DNA of 64,000 nt, from the NCBI GenBank assembly GCA_902729315.2, contig LR746268.1, positions 6,245,501 through 6,309,500 on the forward strand, read 5' to 3'. Numbering within the stretch: the stretch's first letter is position 1; each line of letters starts with the position of its first letter. Origin of the DNA: Spirodela intermedia. Taxonomy: Eukaryota > Streptophyta > Magnoliopsida > Alismatales > Araceae. Position numbers and translations under genes: made by a program. This document shows, piece by piece, positions 1 to 10,885 of this stretch. The notes under the pieces are model-generated. The model was given only the letters and a program-made list of their open reading frames with translations, made no database searches and was not told where the DNA came from.

Positions 1-263
1 ACCTGTTGAAAAGAGAGAACATCAGACCTGAATCTCATCCGTTCACCTTTATCACATTTTATAGATGTCGACACATTCGAGATCGATACCCCCCCTGGCA
101 CAACTATTTCCTGCCCATTATCCTGATCAAGCTCAATGAGACATGGATCGGGAAGCCCCGACTTGCAGGCTTTAAGTCGGAGATCAGCAGAGATGTCATA
201 ACCTAGACCAATCGAGCGGATAGCAGTCTCAGCAGCTTCCAACGGTGAGTACTTCAAGGCCAT
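1..263 (-). CDS. MACPF domain-containing protein (CAD1/NSL1 family), first exon only
   Basis: Partial gene: 87 codons from an ATG at 263 down to a donor (CAG|GT) whose GT occupies bases 2-1, so the rest lies left of the window. The peptide begins MALKYSPLEAAETAI and continues with GLGYDISADLRLKACK. That is the start of plant membrane-attack-complex/perforin proteins (CAD1, NSL1 and two relatives in Arabidopsis), and the split after a DVLSFQQ-type motif fits the first intron I recall for the family. Plant MACPF proteins are linked to restraint of salicylic-acid-dependent cell death; the biochemical role is unsettled. On the minus strand a TTAGGGTTTTGG motif lies about 170 bp upstream of the ATG (near 430), a common plant 5' UTR/promoter element. 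The family call is firm; which paralogue it is cannot be told from one exon. Confidence 0.9.
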   Translation of the reverse strand, partial: MALKYSPLEAAETAIRSIGLGYDISADLRLKACKSGLPDPCLIELDQDNGQEIVVPGGVSISNVSTSIKCDKGERMRFRSDVLSFQQ

Positions 264-1452
264 TGCTCAATCATCAGTCTCCTTTTCCACTCAATCCCAA
301 ATGCAACACAAGTGATATATACGTATTTTTAATGATCTTAATATTGGAGCACACTGATTTTCTATGAAAGGTATCCCTTCTTAACTATACAGTTTACAAG
401 GCGGAATAAGCAGATTCACGGAAGAAGTACCAAAACCCTAATTCAGAGACGTGGTCTTCTGAGAGATCGCGAAACGAGTCCTTCGCAGGTTGTGCTGAAG
501 ATTTCCTAATCTGAACCCACTCCTACGGCAAATAGATCTAGAGAAGAGCGGCTGTTAACTCCGCAAGAAAGCATTCAACGCCCGACAGGTCTCCACAACG
601 GCCAGGATCCGCGTTTCCAATCCAGCCGGGCTCAAATCCCGAGCTCCACGCTCGCACGACAGAAACCGCAAGCGCTCAAAAGAGCCCCAACTCCCCAATG
701 CTACCAGGGAACACCTCTTCTAAAATCACCCTTCCTCGATGCAGGAAGCCGCGTTCTCGAAGGAGCCAACATCACAGTGGCCGGAGGGGCAATCCACCCT
801 TCCCGTCTTCCCGTTCAATCTCCAAACTCCCACTTCGCGTCCACAGTGCAAGCTAAATCCTCAGGAGATCGAGCTCCGACGATCACGCCAAGAACCCACA
901 GCTGGACCGCAGATTCCACTTGGACCAAGCACTACATTCCTCTCCCGCTCCAGAGTCGGGACACCAATCGGGGACGGAGGATCATAGGATGGACCTGGTA
1001 CTAGAGAGGAGGAGGATGGAAACTCCTGGCCAGCCTGCGGATCTAGATGAAGACAACTTCGTCGACCGTGTTCCAGCCCGCCTCCCTCCCTTTCTCTCTC
1101 TCCTCCACATTCGCCTGGGAAACGCTCGTGGTCAACCCGCGTTGACTCGCAGTCTTCTTTGGGAGAAAACAACAACCCACCAAACCTGTTTCATAGTAGC
1201 AGTCGTTAAACCTCATAGATCAGACGGCTGTGATACGTAAGACTCCTCCCAAGGGTTCCATCAAATGGACGACGATGTCATGCGAGGGCGAAAAGGAAAA
1301 TACGTCGATTTTGTAAAAGTCTCTCCTTAGATTGGGTCGTTCAGGGCTTACATAACACCCGCGGGACATCGTTCCGGTCGCGGCCCCTTTAACGCGTCCG
1401 TGTTGGGGAAGAGGGGGAGGAAGAACGAGGAACGGAAGATTGTTCGGGAGAG
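264..1452. other. Divergent intergenic region between the MACPF gene and the PP1 inhibitor
   Basis: About 1.2 kb separates two start codons that point away from each other, so it must hold both promoters and 5' UTRs. The part next to 1453 is GC-rich. Short overlapping frames occur on both strands (about 739-1240), but none resembles a known protein and they overlap out of phase. No TATA box stood out. Confidence 0.5.
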
Positions 1453-1803
1453 ATGACCAGAGCAGCGACTAGAACCGCCGCCGGTTCCGCCGCCGGGACC
1501 GTAACCCTGGTCGTGGAAGAGGGTTCTTCATCGTCGGCGTCGTCTTCTTCTCTTCGGCCGGAAACCGTCGTGCTCCGCCTCTCCCGGCCGAAGAAGAAGG
1601 TGACTTGGAAAGAGGGCACGGTGGACAACGAGTTATTGGGAAGGAAGAGCTCCAAGAAATGCTGTATCTTCCACAAGCAGAAGCCCTTCGATGAGGACGA
1701 CAGCGACGACGATGACCATGGCAGCGGCGGATCGGATGTCGGTGGTAGCGCGGAGAAGGGGCACGGTGGCGGCTGCTGCTCCTCCCACGGGGGTGGGCAC
1801 TGA
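1453..1803 (+). CDS. INH3: Type-1 protein phosphatase inhibitor-3 / PPP1R11-YPI1 family regulator
   Basis: Single-exon, 116-residue protein. Residues 48-80 hold the family signature: KKVTWKEGTVDNE, then LLGRKSSKKCCIFHK and an acidic DEDDSDDDD run. KVTW (49-52) fits the RVxF-type docking motif for the PP1 catalytic subunit. The Cys-Cys pair at 70-71 and the Cys/His/Gly-rich tail (GGGCCSSHGGGH) match the low-complexity ends of PPP1R11 proteins. By family knowledge it binds PP1 in the nucleus and restrains it; the animal homologue has also been described as a ubiquitin ligase. The first 40 residues are Ala/Ser-rich and not conserved. The start is the first ATG of the frame, and the length is normal for the family. 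No intron is needed in the coding part. Confidence 0.93.
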   Translation: MTRAATRTAAGSAAGTVTLVVEEGSSSSASSSSLRPETVVLRLSRPKKKVTWKEGTVDNELLGRKSSKKCCIFHKQKPFDEDDSDDDDHGSGGSDVGGSAEKGHGGGCCSSHGGGH

Positions 1804-4077
1804 CATCGATTGCCGCGATCGCGCGAAATCTTTTTTTTTTTTTGGTGACTCCATATGTTTGCCTCAAACCAGAATTGAATTCCTACTCTTCTGTCGCCCT
1901 TCAATCTTTAGGGGTTCTTCATCGGACTCGCGATTGGTGCATAAAAGAATATATTTCTGTTCTTGTATTGGTGTTCGAGCTTGTCTGATCAATGATGTCG
2001 CTGAAACAATGCTTTCCATAATGATTACTTGGTAAAAGATGATCGAAGAGCATGGTGGAATATTGTTAATGGTTACAGATTGGCGGATAGCGTTTGTAGT
2101 CGCCGTGACATCTCACTTTGTGATTACTCTTCCAGTCGATCGAGTTTTGTCTGAATGGTATGCCGGATAATGGGAGTACTCGACAATCAAACCTATCATC
2201 ATCTATTATCCTGATGATTCATGGCGCCGCATCTATCCATGGGGATTTGAAACACCTTATATCTTTCCTCTTTTCATTTATAATTTGTTTGCCCGTATTG
2301 GGATTAATGTGAAGACATGCTACTGTGGGAAATGCAAGTTCATTGAATGACCAGGTCAGTCGGGCGCCACTTTGGCTTGCTGGCAGTCCTTATCTTGTTA
2401 AAGGGTTCGTTTATTTCATTCAATTTATTATATTTATTTCTTCTCGGAGAAAATCAAAGCTTTTTTTTAGGTTTATTCTGTCTGCTCCTCATCAGTTAGG
2501 CATATCACAGAGTCAGGGATTGTGATTACGTAGATATCTTCAAATACCCACTATCCAAGATCCCGTGAAGGAGTGATCAGTTTGCTTACCACCATGGATT
2601 TAACAGCAAAGATTTCATGTTGAAAATGAGTTTCCTAGTTTTTTTTTTTTTCCTTTCTTTTAGTTCACATACGATGGACTGTTAATTTCTTGGTTCAGTT
2701 ACTTTTTTTTTTTTTGGGTTCTTGACAATCCTTGATCTCGGTGAGAATCGGGCCATTCAACTGGGCCCTAGTTTTAGAAACTGGGGAGGCAGATTTTTTT
2801 TTTTCTTTTGTAGATGAGAATTTTGTTCACTTCTCCATGTTTGATCTGAATGGCCATCTTTCTGATTTATTTGAGTTTTAAACTGTTTCTTCTCTTTTGT
2901 ACAGCTTTGAGTAGCACAAAGATGGGTAGATCAAGTTTGACCGGGTTGGTTTTCAGCGTGGGTTGACATTAGTCAGAGTCGCCGAAGTCAGAGGCCAGGA
3001 AAGTGCTCCCATGAAGGGTTCTTCCCACTTTGACCAGACTGAATCCAGGAGTGATGAAGAAATTCTTTCGCTTGCAGGTCTGTGTTACCCTCGATATTTC
3101 CACCAGAGGACTGCATGCAAGATCGCATATTTTTTCAACATCAGGAAATCATGATGGTCAACGCTCTTTGTCGGATCGGATACGCATGGTTTTCCCAAGT
3201 CCTTAGTTTCGTCGTGGGGCTCTGAGGTTTTTAGTGAGAAGAGGGAGAAAGAATGTGGGGAGAGTACCTCGAAAGCACCTGCCTTGGAGGGTGATCTGTT
3301 CCTGGGAAAGTTGGAGATTTGCTTCAGTCCCATTTCGGATTCGGGGATTTTGAAGGGGTTGATCGGGCCTGGGGGGCATATGGGAAAAAGGTCATGATTT
3401 TTCATTTCCTAGAAAATCAACCAGAAAATATTAAGCTTTGTATTATTTTTAAGAATTAATTCACTCTGCTTGAAAATCGACGATGATCTCATCGATGCCC
3501 CCCCCCTCCCCCCCCATTTCGAGTGCTTTTAGTTAACTGATCATGGTTAATGCCATTAAATTTTCGAGAAAATCAAAACAAGAGAAGATAATTTAGCGAT
3601 ATCTAAAACCCATTAATGCCCGGAAGAAGGACAGATGAACCCATCAATGCGCGGGGAGAAGAATCGCTAATCTCCGCTCGTCTGCCAGATTATTTTATAT
3701 GTAGGGCTTGTTTGCAACTGGACACGTCTGTGGATCGCCTCAGTCTCCGTGGTGGGGGGGACCACGAGGCGCCGCACGCCGCGGGTAATGGAACGCTCTG
3801 TCGCAGGAGCAAGCAGAACGCGGAGGAGCTTCTGCGGCTAAGACGGGAGAGCCGTCTTCTCCCCTCTCGCTTCCCCGGAGGTCGGCTCCTCCCTCAGTTC
3901 TGACATCTACCAGAGCTCTTTTCTACTTCGATTGCTGGTTATCCTCACAGCTTTTATCTGTGATGTGTTTTGTTGTCCTTGTGATTGTTTGCTGTTGTCT
4001 CAGTTTTTCTCTGTGTTCTCCCCCTGGACTTATTAACTTTGAGTTCTTTGGTACAGATCACGCAGACAGGAGGGAAA
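1804..4077. other. Region between the PP1 inhibitor and the 2-hydroxyacid dehydrogenase
   Basis: It begins with the 3' UTR of the PP1 inhibitor and ends with the 5' leader of the dehydrogenase. That leader probably has an intron: a GAG|GT donor near 3880 and acceptors at about 4056-4065, just before the ATG. The GC-rich stretch 3610-3900 looks like leader exon; a 95-codon frame there shows no family resemblance. T-rich tracts lie at 2640-2810 and a C-run at 3498-3515. Between 2900 and 3400 there are split open frames that I could not resolve (see findings). Confidence 0.45.
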
Positions 4078-6253
4078 ATGGCGGCGAACTGTGACGATAA
4101 AGTCACGCGGGTGCTGTTTTGTGGGCCTCATTTTCCGGCTTCTCACATTTACACTCGAGAATATGTGGCGCATCTTCCATATATCCAGGTGCTTTATGTT
4201 TCATGTGATTCGAGCTCATATTTGCTGAGAAAACCAGTGATAATTATTCGGGAATTCAATAAGTGAGATTTATCATCATCTTGAACCGGGAGATCGTTTG
4301 CATGTGTACCTAAAAAATGATTTGGTCCGTTTTTGTGCTCCATAAATTTATGATATTTATCTCGATTTTATCTACGAAATCACGTGTTATTGATTCGCTT
4401 CAAGAATTGATGCTCATGTTTTCAATCCTCTTGTCGTCTTCTTGAATTGATTAGAACTTCCTCCCTTTCAAGTTTATTTTGTGTGTACATTACCAGTTGG
4501 TGGAAAAACCTAGGTGAAGCCCTTTCATTATTCATACTCGTGGGTGTGGCTGGAAGCGGAATAGATAGCCGTTTTTTTTTTTAATTTTTTTTTTAACATG
4601 TGAATATTCTTCGTTGAAGACTGGTTCACTTCTGCTGGTTTTGGTATGAATCCGAATGAATCAGCTCAATGGGTCAAGGTCACAGCCTCAAATGAAAGAG
4701 TCGTGTGAGAGAAAGAATGTGTCTGGATTGAATCAGACTTGTTTCTTATTTTGCTCCTGGATTTTTATTTTTTTTTAAAAGAAACATTAATCTGAGTGAT
4801 TGTTGTCATCCCTTGTCCATATAGAATCAGCATTGCACTTGTGTTCGTTCAAGAAGTCATTTTTCTCAGTCCAAACTATGCTGTAAACTTTTCATTCTCA
4901 TTTCTTTGCTTTATATCCCGAAGTTATTTAACTGTATAGTCTTGATAGGAGTGGGTTTTTCTGAAATATATTGAACTCATACAAGTCTGTCTCCTGGTGT
5001 TAATCTCACGGTCAAGAATCTACTTTTATTTGTGATTCCTCCTTTTTAGTCTGAGTTTCTTCCTCGCCATTAAAATGGCCAACCGATTGTATCTTGATCG
5101 AAATATTTTCCAAAAAATTATCATGCCGTTATTTTTCTGTAACATGCTGAAATTTATGGTAACCATGGTTGCAAAATTCTTATTACGACTTTGTTTCAGC
5201 CGCAAATGAATTGTATCTTCCTAAAGGATATGTTTTTTTTCTGGTTTTTCCTCTTTCCATTTTTGTTAAAAGGATATGCAAATTTTACCTTGTTGACTTT
5301 CTGTCATTATATTTGTAAGATTGATGATGTACCACTAGATGATGTGCCCAACGTTATCGGCAACTACCACATCTGCGTGGTGAAAAGTCGACGTATAGAT
5401 TCTGAAGTTATTGCAGAGGCAAATCAGATGAAAATCATAATGCAGTTTGGTGTAGGACTGGAGGGTAATTCATTTATTCTCAGAACTGTTTTTTTAATTT
5501 ATTTAATATTTTATTTTACTTTTTAGTTGACTTGTAAAGCCTTCATCTAACCGATTCTCATTTGCAGGTGTTGATATTGACGCTGCCTCGCGGCATGGAA
5601 TCAAAGTTGCGAGAATCCCTGGGAACATGACTGGAAACTCTGTATCATGTGCGGAAATGGCAATATATCTGATGTTGGGTCTTCTTCGGAAGCAGGTGGG
5701 ATAATATCCTGTTCTTATATTCTGGTATGTGTAAATATTTTCTTGAGTGAGCTTGTTTTCGACGCATGACGATTATTCTTCCATATATCTTGGAACTTTA
5801 TGAATTAGGCTGTGTTAAGATTACTTAATTTATCATTGTAGTAGATGGTCATTTAACTCTGTTATGACTCCAGTGAAATGTTTACTCTATTTTTCTTGCT
5901 AACTAGTTCAGATTGCGGCGTTTTTTTTTCTGTGAGCCGTGATGATGTCCATGACGTTTTCCCACAGAAAGAGATGGAAGCTGCTGTACGGAACAAAATT
6001 TTGGGATTACCAGTGGGAGAGACACTCTTTGGGAAAACGGTAAGCCGTTAGTTTCACCATTGCTTTCTATAAGCTTTTGTGCTAGAATTACAAGCTAGGA
6101 GAACACTGACTTTTTAAAAGGGGCCCCAGACCTTTGAAGAGGGATATCGTTTGAGTCCGACAGAGGAATGTGTCTAATCTTTTAAATTTTTTCTCATTAT
6201 TTTGCATTGATTAGATATATTTAAGTATATGCTATACACATATAAGAAGGAAG

Positions 6254-6305
<52 letters not shown>

Positions 6306-7713
6306 CCCATTGGGGAACTAAGTGTCTACTTCACATAATTGTTAGTTAACAAATAACGCAGAGGATTCTTTCATCGACAGGTATTTATTCTTGGACTTGG
6401 GGCCATTGGGGTTGATCTCGCGAAGCGTTTGCGCCATTTTGGTGTTAAAGTCATTGCCACAAAAAGGAGATGGACTGCTGCAGGGTACTCACAGCTAAAT
6501 GGTAGGTACATGAGGGCTTTGTACTCCTTTCTACGTACAAATGGAGGACAGACTAAATCTCAATGCCCATCAATTCGATTTCTTGGTCTCCTACATCCTC
6601 TGTATCAGGCTACAAAGACGATGAGAGCGATGGTCTGGACGATGAGATCGACGGCCTGGTTGATGAGAAGGGTGGCCCTGATGAGCGTTATGGTTTTGCT
6701 TCCAAGGCTGACATAGTCGTCACCTGCTTGGGTTTGAATGCAAACACGGTCGCTCTCATCTCTCTGCATTCTATTTTGTTTCTCTTCTTTGTTTCCCAAG
6801 TGAAACTCTTTGTTTGCACATTTTTCAGGCTGGCATTGTGGACTCCAAGTTCATCTCTTCCATGAAGAAGGTACTTTACCATGATTAATATGGAGCATTT
6901 ACCATAGTCTCTATCATTTTTGGCTCATTTCAGATGAAATGGGCCGTATCATCCAGCATCTAAAAATGGAAACGTTGGAGAATTCCACAGCAACCACATT
7001 TTTTGACGAAAAACTGCTAGTCAGAAGCATCTTGTGCTTCATATAGGTCAGAGGATGTAGGAGACCAGAATTAACACCGTTTGTATGACAAGCAGCTCAC
7101 TGATTGGTAGAACCCATTTCATGTGGATATCTATTGATTCTCTTTTCTTTTTTCCTTGGCGAATCATCCCTTTGGAGAAGACCCAGAGAGAGAAAGTACC
7201 CTATAACTTATCTAGGTCAGATTATACCAAGAAAATGCTTTCCATTCTTTCCATAGTTTTCTTGGCATCATCATGGATCTTAGTTCTGGTGCAGAGTCCT
7301 AATTAGTTTCCCTCTACTTGGTCAAAGGGTGCCCTTCTGGTGAATGTCGCCAGAGGAGGCCTTCTGGACTACAAATCTGTGGTTGCAAACCTGGAATCGG
7401 GTCACTTGGGTGGCCTGGGCATTGATGTTGCTTGGTTCGAGCCATTTGATCCTGATGATCCGGTTCTGAAGTTCCCCAATGTCCTCATCACCCCCCATGT
7501 CGCAGGAGTCACTGAATATTCCTACAGAACCATGGCTAAGGTATCCTCCAAGAACAATCTTCCCATTTTTCTCTCTTCCTCTCCCTCTTTCTCTCTCTAT
7601 AACTATATGTATTTATATTCACCTCTATATCTGTCAAACCGCAGGTTGTGGGGGATCTGGCTATTCAGCTGCACACTGGGGCTCAGCTGACCGGAGTGGA
7701 GTTTGTGAACTAG
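4078..7713 (+). CDS. D-isomer-specific 2-hydroxyacid dehydrogenase (At1g72190-like)
   Basis: Nine exons: 4078-4188, 5320-5464, 5568-5695, 5968-6039, 6381-6501, 6609-6748, 6829-6870, 7328-7540, 7645-7713. Together they give 346 residues in unbroken phase. The NAD-binding glycine motif GLGAIG is at about 157-162. The catalytic triad of the family is present: Arg in NVARGG (about 262), Glu in WFEPF (about 291) and His in TPHVAG (about 310). The C-terminus VGDLAIQLH...GVEFVN follows the plant clade typified by Arabidopsis At1g72190, which databases name phosphoglycerate-dehydrogenase-like or hydroxyphenylpyruvate-reductase-like. It should reduce a 2-oxoacid with NAD(P)H, but the substrate is not known. 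No transit peptide is evident, so it is probably cytosolic. The donor after exon 6 (GTCGCT) is weak and the exon 8 acceptor is pyrimidine-poor. A (GA)23 tract lies in intron 4. Confidence 0.93.
6256..6302. repeat. (GA)n microsatellite in intron 4 of the 2-hydroxyacid dehydrogenase
   Basis: An almost perfect GA run of about 47 bp, 80 bp upstream of the exon 5 acceptor. Likely length-polymorphic. Confidence 0.95.
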
Positions 7714-8374
7714 GAGAAGGTCAACGGGGATTAGTCAACTATCGTGTGATGGTTGGTGTCGTTCTTCTAGGTATTGATGGTGGGTGCTATTGAAATAATG
7801 GCCGGGGATATTGATATGCCGCGTTTGGAATTATGGCGGAGGGATTTTATGGATTCATTAGTGAAGTAGATGCTAAGCTCTGAACGAGGGGGTATCTGCT
7901 GGCCACTCGGGCTCGGGCCTTGTCAAGTCCGGCCTGAACCTGATCGGAGAGAGAGAGAGAGAGAGAGGGGGGGGGAGAGAGAGAGTGGGCTAGATCCATT
8001 GGGCTGCGTGCATAAGTGCCTTGATTCACGTGGATGGGCCCGGCTTAGACTGATTGCGATTGACCCGTCGCAGAAACTTACACTGAAAAAGTTCTAGCCA
8101 GATTTCCATCCGTGTAACTGGTGGGGACGAGTTTGTCTACTGTACACTGACGTCATTCCGTTCAATCGTTATTTTTACCTGTCAGAAAACTGGACACCCT
8201 CTTTCTCTCTCTCTCTCTCTCCCTCTACACACCGTGGTTGCTACCATCCCCGTGAAGCCTCTCGACCGTGGCGAGTGGTTGCTTTCACCTGTTATCGTCG
8301 CCAGCTTCGGCACAGAAGAAGCCGCCAACTCCATCGGTAGCTTCTGCAACAGAAGAAGAAGAAGGGAGGAAGAA
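7714..8374. other. 3' UTR and short intergenic space with GA/CT repeats
   Basis: It follows the dehydrogenase stop and precedes the next start by 661 bp. It holds an interrupted GA/G tract at 7947-7985 and a CT tract at 8200-8226; the latter probably sits in the promoter or 5' UTR of the next gene. I see no other coding potential. Confidence 0.5.
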
Positions 8375-8800
8375 ATGGCGGGTCTCAAGTGGAGATCCAT
8401 GGACTTCTCCGACCTCTCCTTCTCCCCGCCTCTCACCCCCAAGCATCATCCCAAGCCCGCCGCCGGCGACCCCTTCCCACCGGAGGAGGAAGAAGTCGCC
8501 CCCGGCGAGAGGTTCGGGGTGATCCTGAAGAGGAACCGCTCCTCCGCCTCGCAGCGGTTCAGGCCGCGCGAGAAGACCCACGGCGGCCCCGCCGCTCTTC
8601 ACGCCGCCATGTCGAGGGCCTTCTCCATGAGGAAGCCCTCCTCGTCCGCAACGGACGCTTACCGGAGGATCCACGAAGCCGCCAGCGACGACGCCGGCGC
8701 CGACGATGAAGTCGATATGAATTCGACCCGCAAGGCCACGAAGCCGAGGAAGAAGAAAGGGACGATCTTGGGCGCCTGCAAGCGCCTCTTCGGATTCTAG
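8375..8800 (+). CDS. Plant-specific small protein of unknown function
   Basis: Single exon, 141 residues from MAGLKWRSMDFSDL to ILGACKRLFGF. The frame is open upstream to 8234, but I chose the ATG at 8375 because the conserved-looking part starts there. Two short blocks recall a family of unnamed land-plant proteins: MSRAFSMRKPSSS...YRRIHE in the middle, and the basic tail KKKGTILGACKRLFGF. I know no biochemical function for these. The protein is hydrophilic, rich in Pro, Arg and Glu, and has no signal peptide or membrane segment. The exon is strongly GC-rich, like the following PB1 gene. That this is a real gene is likely from length, composition and the motif at the very C-terminus; function is open. 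Confidence 0.72.
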   Translation: MAGLKWRSMDFSDLSFSPPLTPKHHPKPAAGDPFPPEEEEVAPGERFGVILKRNRSSASQRFRPREKTHGGPAALHAAMSRAFSMRKPSSSATDAYRRIHEAASDDAGADDEVDMNSTRKATKPRKKKGTILGACKRLFGF

Positions 8801-9493
8801 CCTTCTGGGTCGGTGGAATCTTCAAGCTCGAACATCTCCTGGATCTCTCTCCCTTCCCCCTTCTCCCGCCCCTCCTCCCCCTACTCCCCTCTCTCTCTCT
8901 CTCTCTACCGCTCTCATCCATGGCGATTAATCTACGAGAGAATGCCTGGTGATCCATCCAGTGCCGAACGAGTATGACCTCCGTTCACCATCCATGGTGG
9001 GTTCTGTCTGTTCTTCCTCCAACGAACGGCGGACTGAAACTCTGTAAAATCGTCGGCAAGGGGAGAGCAGCTTCCCCGGACTGGATCATCCCGCTCCCCG
9101 ACAAGATCTTTCAACCGATCCTCTTGTTTCCCCTCGCCTTCCTCCATCTTCCCCCACCGCCCCAAGAAAAAGTTAACCTCGTCTCATTAAATAATCAGGC
9201 ACGATCTCTGCGGGTTGACTTGTCGACGGTGGTCGCCATACTTTCTAGGGTTTCTGTGCAGAAATTCCTCGAGCTGGAAGAAGAAGAAGAGGATTTTCCG
9301 CAACCCCGTGGGTTGATACTGTTACGCAGTCGTCCTACCAGCGCTGACATAGACCAATGAGGATTACTCTGGGCCTTTTTTGGTGCCTGGCAGGTACCCC
9401 ACCAAATTTGGGTTGAGCAGAAAATCTCTCTTTTTATGACTCGATAATTCGACCGGAGGATTAGAATAAGACTGGCGGTGGTGGAGAGATCAC

Positions 9494-9500
9494 TATAAAA
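9494..9500 (+). promoter_or_regulatory. TATA box of the PB1-domain gene
   Basis: TATAAAA about 160 bp upstream of the ATG at 9661, which implies a transcription start near 9525 and a leader of about 135 nt that contains the CT repeat. Confidence 0.6.
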
Positions 9501-9555
9501 CAAACACCTCCCCTCCTTTCTCGCCGGAGAGCCCGCCGGCGGTCCCTCCGTGCCC

Positions 9556-9556
<1 letters not shown>

Positions 9557-9601
<45 letters not shown>

Positions 9602-9610
9602 ATCTCTATC
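9557..9610. repeat. (TC)n / TCTA microsatellite in the 5' leader of the PB1 gene
   Basis: About 54 bp of CT dinucleotides ending in three CTCTAT-type units, between the TATA box and the start codon. Pyrimidine-rich leaders of this kind are common in plant promoters. Confidence 0.93.
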
Positions 9611-9660
9611 TTTACCGGGGGGGAGAAGGGCAGCGGCAGAGAGACGACGGCGTTCCTCCG

Positions 9661-10634
9661 ATGGCCGACGACGGGGAGCTTCCCTCCCCGTCACCGGAGG
9701 GGAGGAGGGTCAAGTTCCTGTGCAGCTTCGGGGGGAAGATCCTTCCTCGCCCATCGGACAGGCAGCTCAAGTATGTCGGAGGAGAGACCCGCGTCGTCGC
9801 CGTCCGCCGCTCGGCCACCTTCTCAGGTACCCAAAAACACGCGACTAGTCGCCGGCGCCGGTGGACCCTCGAATGGTGGCTCCCTTGAATAACCTCTCGG
9901 CCGGTTGGTGGGCAGAGCTGAGGAAGAAGATAGAGAATGTGTTCAACGCGGAGGTGGGTATCAAGTACCAGCTGGCCTCGGAGGATCTCGACGCCCTCGT
10001 CTCCGTCACCTGCGACGAGGACGTTGACCACATGCTCGACGAGTACGACCGCCACGACGGGGGTTGCCACTGCGGCGCCGCCGCCCGCCTCCGGGTCTTC
10101 CTCTTCCCTTCCGTCGCCGCCGCCCACGACAGCCCCCTCTACCATCACCACCACCCGCAGCACCACCACGCGATCGCTTTGGAGCAGCGGTACATCGACG
10201 CCGTCAACGGGCGGCCCGTGTTCGCCTTTTCCCCGGCGGAGTCGTCCCCGCGGTCAACGGCGGCGACTGGCCGCGGTGGCTGGGGGGGCTCGCCGGAGAT
10301 TCACCGCGTCCGCAGCTCCCCCAATCTGTGCGGCGGTGGCCCCCAGCAGAGCCACCACCGGCATCGACTCCACGGCGGCGCCGCCGCAGAGAATGAGGTC
10401 GTCTCCGCCGTGGGGGCGGCGGCGGGGGGGCGGCGCCGCCCGCCACCGCTCCACGTCGCGAGCAGGTACTACTCGCCGGTGCACACGCCGCGCAGCGACG
10501 GCGGAGCCTGCGCGTCCTGCGGCCACGTGATCGACGCCCCCAATCAGAGGCCCGGAGACAACGTGCCCCCTAGATCCCCCGTCCGTCACCACATACGGGA
10601 CGTGTCACGTACGACGGGTGAGGTCAACGGTTAA
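9661..10634 (+). CDS. PB1 (octicosapeptide/Phox/Bem1p) domain protein
   Basis: Two exons, 9661-9826 and 9916-10634, joined across an 89-bp intron at ...TFS|ELRKK to give 294 residues. The N-terminal 110 residues form a PB1 domain: VKFLCSFGGKILPRPSDRQLKYVGG and RVVAVRR in exon 1, then ELRKKIENVF and the acidic OPCA-like stretch SEDLDALVSVTCDEDVDHMLDEYD in exon 2. Plant stand-alone PB1 proteins are thought to be scaffolds that pair with other PB1 domains. The remainder is low-complexity, with His-rich HHHHPQHHHA, Gly/Arg stretches, an SSPNLC motif and, near the end, a CASCGHVID motif. The domain is not complete unless the intron is removed. Exons are very GC-rich. Its 3' end faces that of the next gene at short distance. 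Confidence 0.88.
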
Positions 10635-10885
10635 CAGTCTATAATAAGAAAAAAAAAGGCACCTGATTTTGCATCTGCTTCTCTAAAACAAGTAAAAAAA
10701 CATAGAGTATATTAAAAATTAATTTTTTAATTTACCCTTTTCAGAGCAGACTCTGGAAACCTTCTCCAAAGAAGTTGGGTCAACCCCGCCTCACGAGGGG
10801 AAGAACTCCCCAAGTTTTCATAAAACTTATTTCTCGGAGGAACTATATGTTTCATCACCAATGAAAGAGACCCATGCAAGGTGGC
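10635..10885. other. Short convergent 3' gap between the PB1 gene and GARS
   Basis: Only 251 bp separate the stop codons of two convergent genes. A/T-rich sequence at 10650-10735 can serve polyadenylation on either strand, so the two 3' UTRs probably overlap. Confidence 0.55.

Larger units (their letters stand above)
8801..9660. other. Intergenic region and 5' leader of the PB1-domain gene
   Basis: It begins with the 3' UTR of the small protein (CT tract at 8889-8906) and ends with the promoter and leader of the PB1 gene. A 128-codon frame at 8974-9360 has no recognisable domain and I do not call it. Confidence 0.5.

Noticed and set aside
600-660. CGGG-CTCAAAT-CCCG hairpin resembling a tRNA T-arm
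   Set aside because: No A box, anticodon arm or acceptor pairing upstream; the T-loop lacks the invariant TTC.
3616-3903. 95-codon frame in front of the 2-hydroxyacid dehydrogenase
   Set aside because: It lies in the probable leader exon and does not join in frame to the conserved start at 4078.
8974-9360. 128-codon plus-strand frame between the small protein and the PB1 gene
   Set aside because: No recognisable motif; it ends in the probable PB1 promoter and shows no splice partners.
9461-10592. Several long open frames on the minus strand and in other plus-strand frames across the PB1 gene
   Set aside because: They are shadows of a very GC-rich coding exon. Only one plus-strand frame forms a PB1 domain across a clean intron.
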